Made by a program: the position numbers and the translations under genes. A stretch of DNA of 6,803 nt, taken from positions 1 to 6,803 of the forward strand of contig CANODN010000112.1 of assembly GCA_947564765.1 (NCBI GenBank), in the 5' to 3' direction. Under the pieces are notes generated by a model. That model was not told the origin of the DNA, did not search any database, and worked only from the letters and a program-made list of their open reading frames with translations. Position 1 is the stretch's first letter, and every line of letters starts with the position of its first letter. This DNA comes from an uncultured Roseburia sp. Its GTDB lineage: Bacteria > Bacillota > Clostridia > Lachnospirales > Lachnospiraceae. This document shows, piece by piece, positions 6,168-6,803 of the stretch.

Positions 6168-6455
6168 TCATTCCGTTTCTTCGATTTCCTCTGTCTCCGG
6201 CAGCTCCTCTGCCAAATCTCTTTGTTCCAAAACCTCATTCATTTCTTTTCCGATCTTGTAAAACATATGCAGGCCAAATCCAACCAGCCCTGCTCCAATA
6301 ACTAAAAATGCCACAGCGCCGATCATCACTGCTACATATTCTCCGCCCGCACTATCCGCACGGTTTTTGAACACTTGATACGCCATATATACAAGATAAA
6401 ACCCGGCCATGACATAAAGTGCACTTCTTCCTCTGTTTTTCATGTTTTGATTCAT
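6168..6455 (-). CDS. Small two-helix membrane protein of unknown function with acidic tail
   Basis: I do not recognise this 95-residue protein. A short basic N-terminus (MNQNMKNRGR) precedes a hydrophobic, aromatic-rich helix (about 12-29, SALYVMAGFYLVYMAYQVF). After a short polar loop (30-39) comes a long glycine/alanine-rich helix (about 40-66). The C-terminal 25 residues are strongly acidic and end EETEEIEETE-like (PETEEIEETE). By the positive-inside rule both ends probably face the cytoplasm. ATG at 6455 is chosen because AGAGGAG lies 6 bases upstream; the frame extends 17 codons further, but that part runs through a terminator hairpin. The ribosome site directly follows the terminator at 6514-6470, leaving no room for a promoter in between. 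Confidence 0.75.
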   Translation of the reverse strand: MNQNMKNRGRSALYVMAGFYLVYMAYQVFKNRADSAGGEYVAVMIGAVAFLVIGAGLVGFGLHMFYKIGKEMNEVLEQRDLAEELPETEEIEETE

Positions 6456-6469
6456 AAGATACTCCTCTG

Positions 6470-6514
6470 AAAAAACGGAATGCCATGGATTCCATATGGA
6501 CTCCATGGCATTCC
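6470..6514 (-). terminator. Strong intrinsic terminator after the sugar permease gene
   Basis: GGAATGCCATGGA (6514-6502 on the minus strand) and TCCATGGCATTCC (6489-6477) form a perfect 13-bp stem around a 12-base region that is itself partly palindromic (CCATATGG). One G and then six Ts (6475-6470) follow on the minus strand. It lies about 50 bases after the permease stop codon and a few bases before the ribosome site of the next gene, so it is either the end of the sugar-transport operon or an attenuator for the small membrane protein. Confidence 0.88.
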
Positions 6515-6564
6515 AGATAACTCATATATGCATATGAAATAAAGTTTAACACCAGATCATAAAA

Positions 6565-6803
6565 TTATTTACGAGCCAGGTATTTTCTCATATCAATTGC
6601 ACATGCTACAAGGATAATTGCACCCTTGATGATGTACTGTAAGTTCTGGCTGATGGATAAGAAAATCAGCGCCTGGAAGATAATACGTAAGATAAATACA
6701 CCAAGTACAACGCCGCTGATCTTACCGGTACCACCTACGAAAGATACACCACCTCTATATGCCCAAACACATTTCAGACCGCTTTGTTTCGTAGAGCAAC
6801 AGC
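6565..6803 (-). CDS. mglC: Simple-sugar ABC transporter permease, MglC type, C-terminal fragment
   Basis: Only the last 78 residues are inside the window. From GGVSFVGGTGKISGVVLGV onward (residues 17-35 of the fragment), through the hydrophobic stretch to QYIIKGAIILVACAIDMRKY and the basic end LARK, it closely follows the C-terminus of MglC/RbsC-type inner-membrane permeases of the galactose/methyl-galactoside importer. The 16 residues before it (CCSTKQSGLKCVWAYR, encoded at 6801-6754) do not look like the expected small hydrophobic helix that ends in AACVVGG. This may mean a frameshift, an insertion junction or sequence error at the window edge, so the gene may not be intact. The terminator at 6514-6470 follows. 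Confidence 0.8.
   Translation of the reverse strand, partial: CCSTKQSGLKCVWAYRGGVSFVGGTGKISGVVLGVFILRIIFQALIFLSISQNLQYIIKGAIILVACAIDMRKYLARK

Overview
Every gene I can support in this window is on the minus strand, so transcription runs from high to low coordinates. The family content, moderate GC, strong AGGAGG-type ribosome binding sites, tight gene packing and MglC-type permease point to a Firmicute of class Clostridia, most likely a gut Lachnospiraceae. This is inferred from protein style, not from a marker gene.

In the direction of transcription: (a) 6803-6565 holds the C-terminal end of a galactose/simple-sugar ABC permease (MglC type), followed by a strong intrinsic terminator at 6514-6470. 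(b) 6455-6168 encodes a 95-residue two-helix membrane protein of unknown function, with its ribosome binding site directly behind that terminator. (c) 6167-5795 is a 373-base stretch without a convincing gene. It holds a candidate promoter, a 17-bp hairpin at the predicted transcript start, and an intrinsic terminator about 95 bases before panC, so it looks like a regulated leader. (d) 5794-1755 is a tight five-gene pantothenate/CoA operon: panC, panD, coaBC, a BASS-family transporter resembling PanS, and an ECF transporter S component that is probably PanT. (e) 1754-1613 holds a candidate promoter, a palindrome and a degenerate second copy of the palindrome. (f) 1612-776 encodes an Mrp/NBP35 iron-sulfur carrier ATPase. 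(g) 754-1 encodes a COG1092-type SAM-dependent methyltransferase that runs off the window.

The main biological point is the operon. It has the beta-alanine branch (PanD), the ligation step (PanC) and the later CoaBC step, but no panB or panE to make pantoate. Instead it carries two transporters, one whose family includes a pantoate carrier (PanS) and one probably for pantothenate (PanT). The arrangement suggests a cell that can import either pantoate or finished pantothenate and feed both into CoA. Whether panB and panE lie elsewhere cannot be seen here. No tRNA, rRNA, CRISPR array or complete insertion sequence was found.
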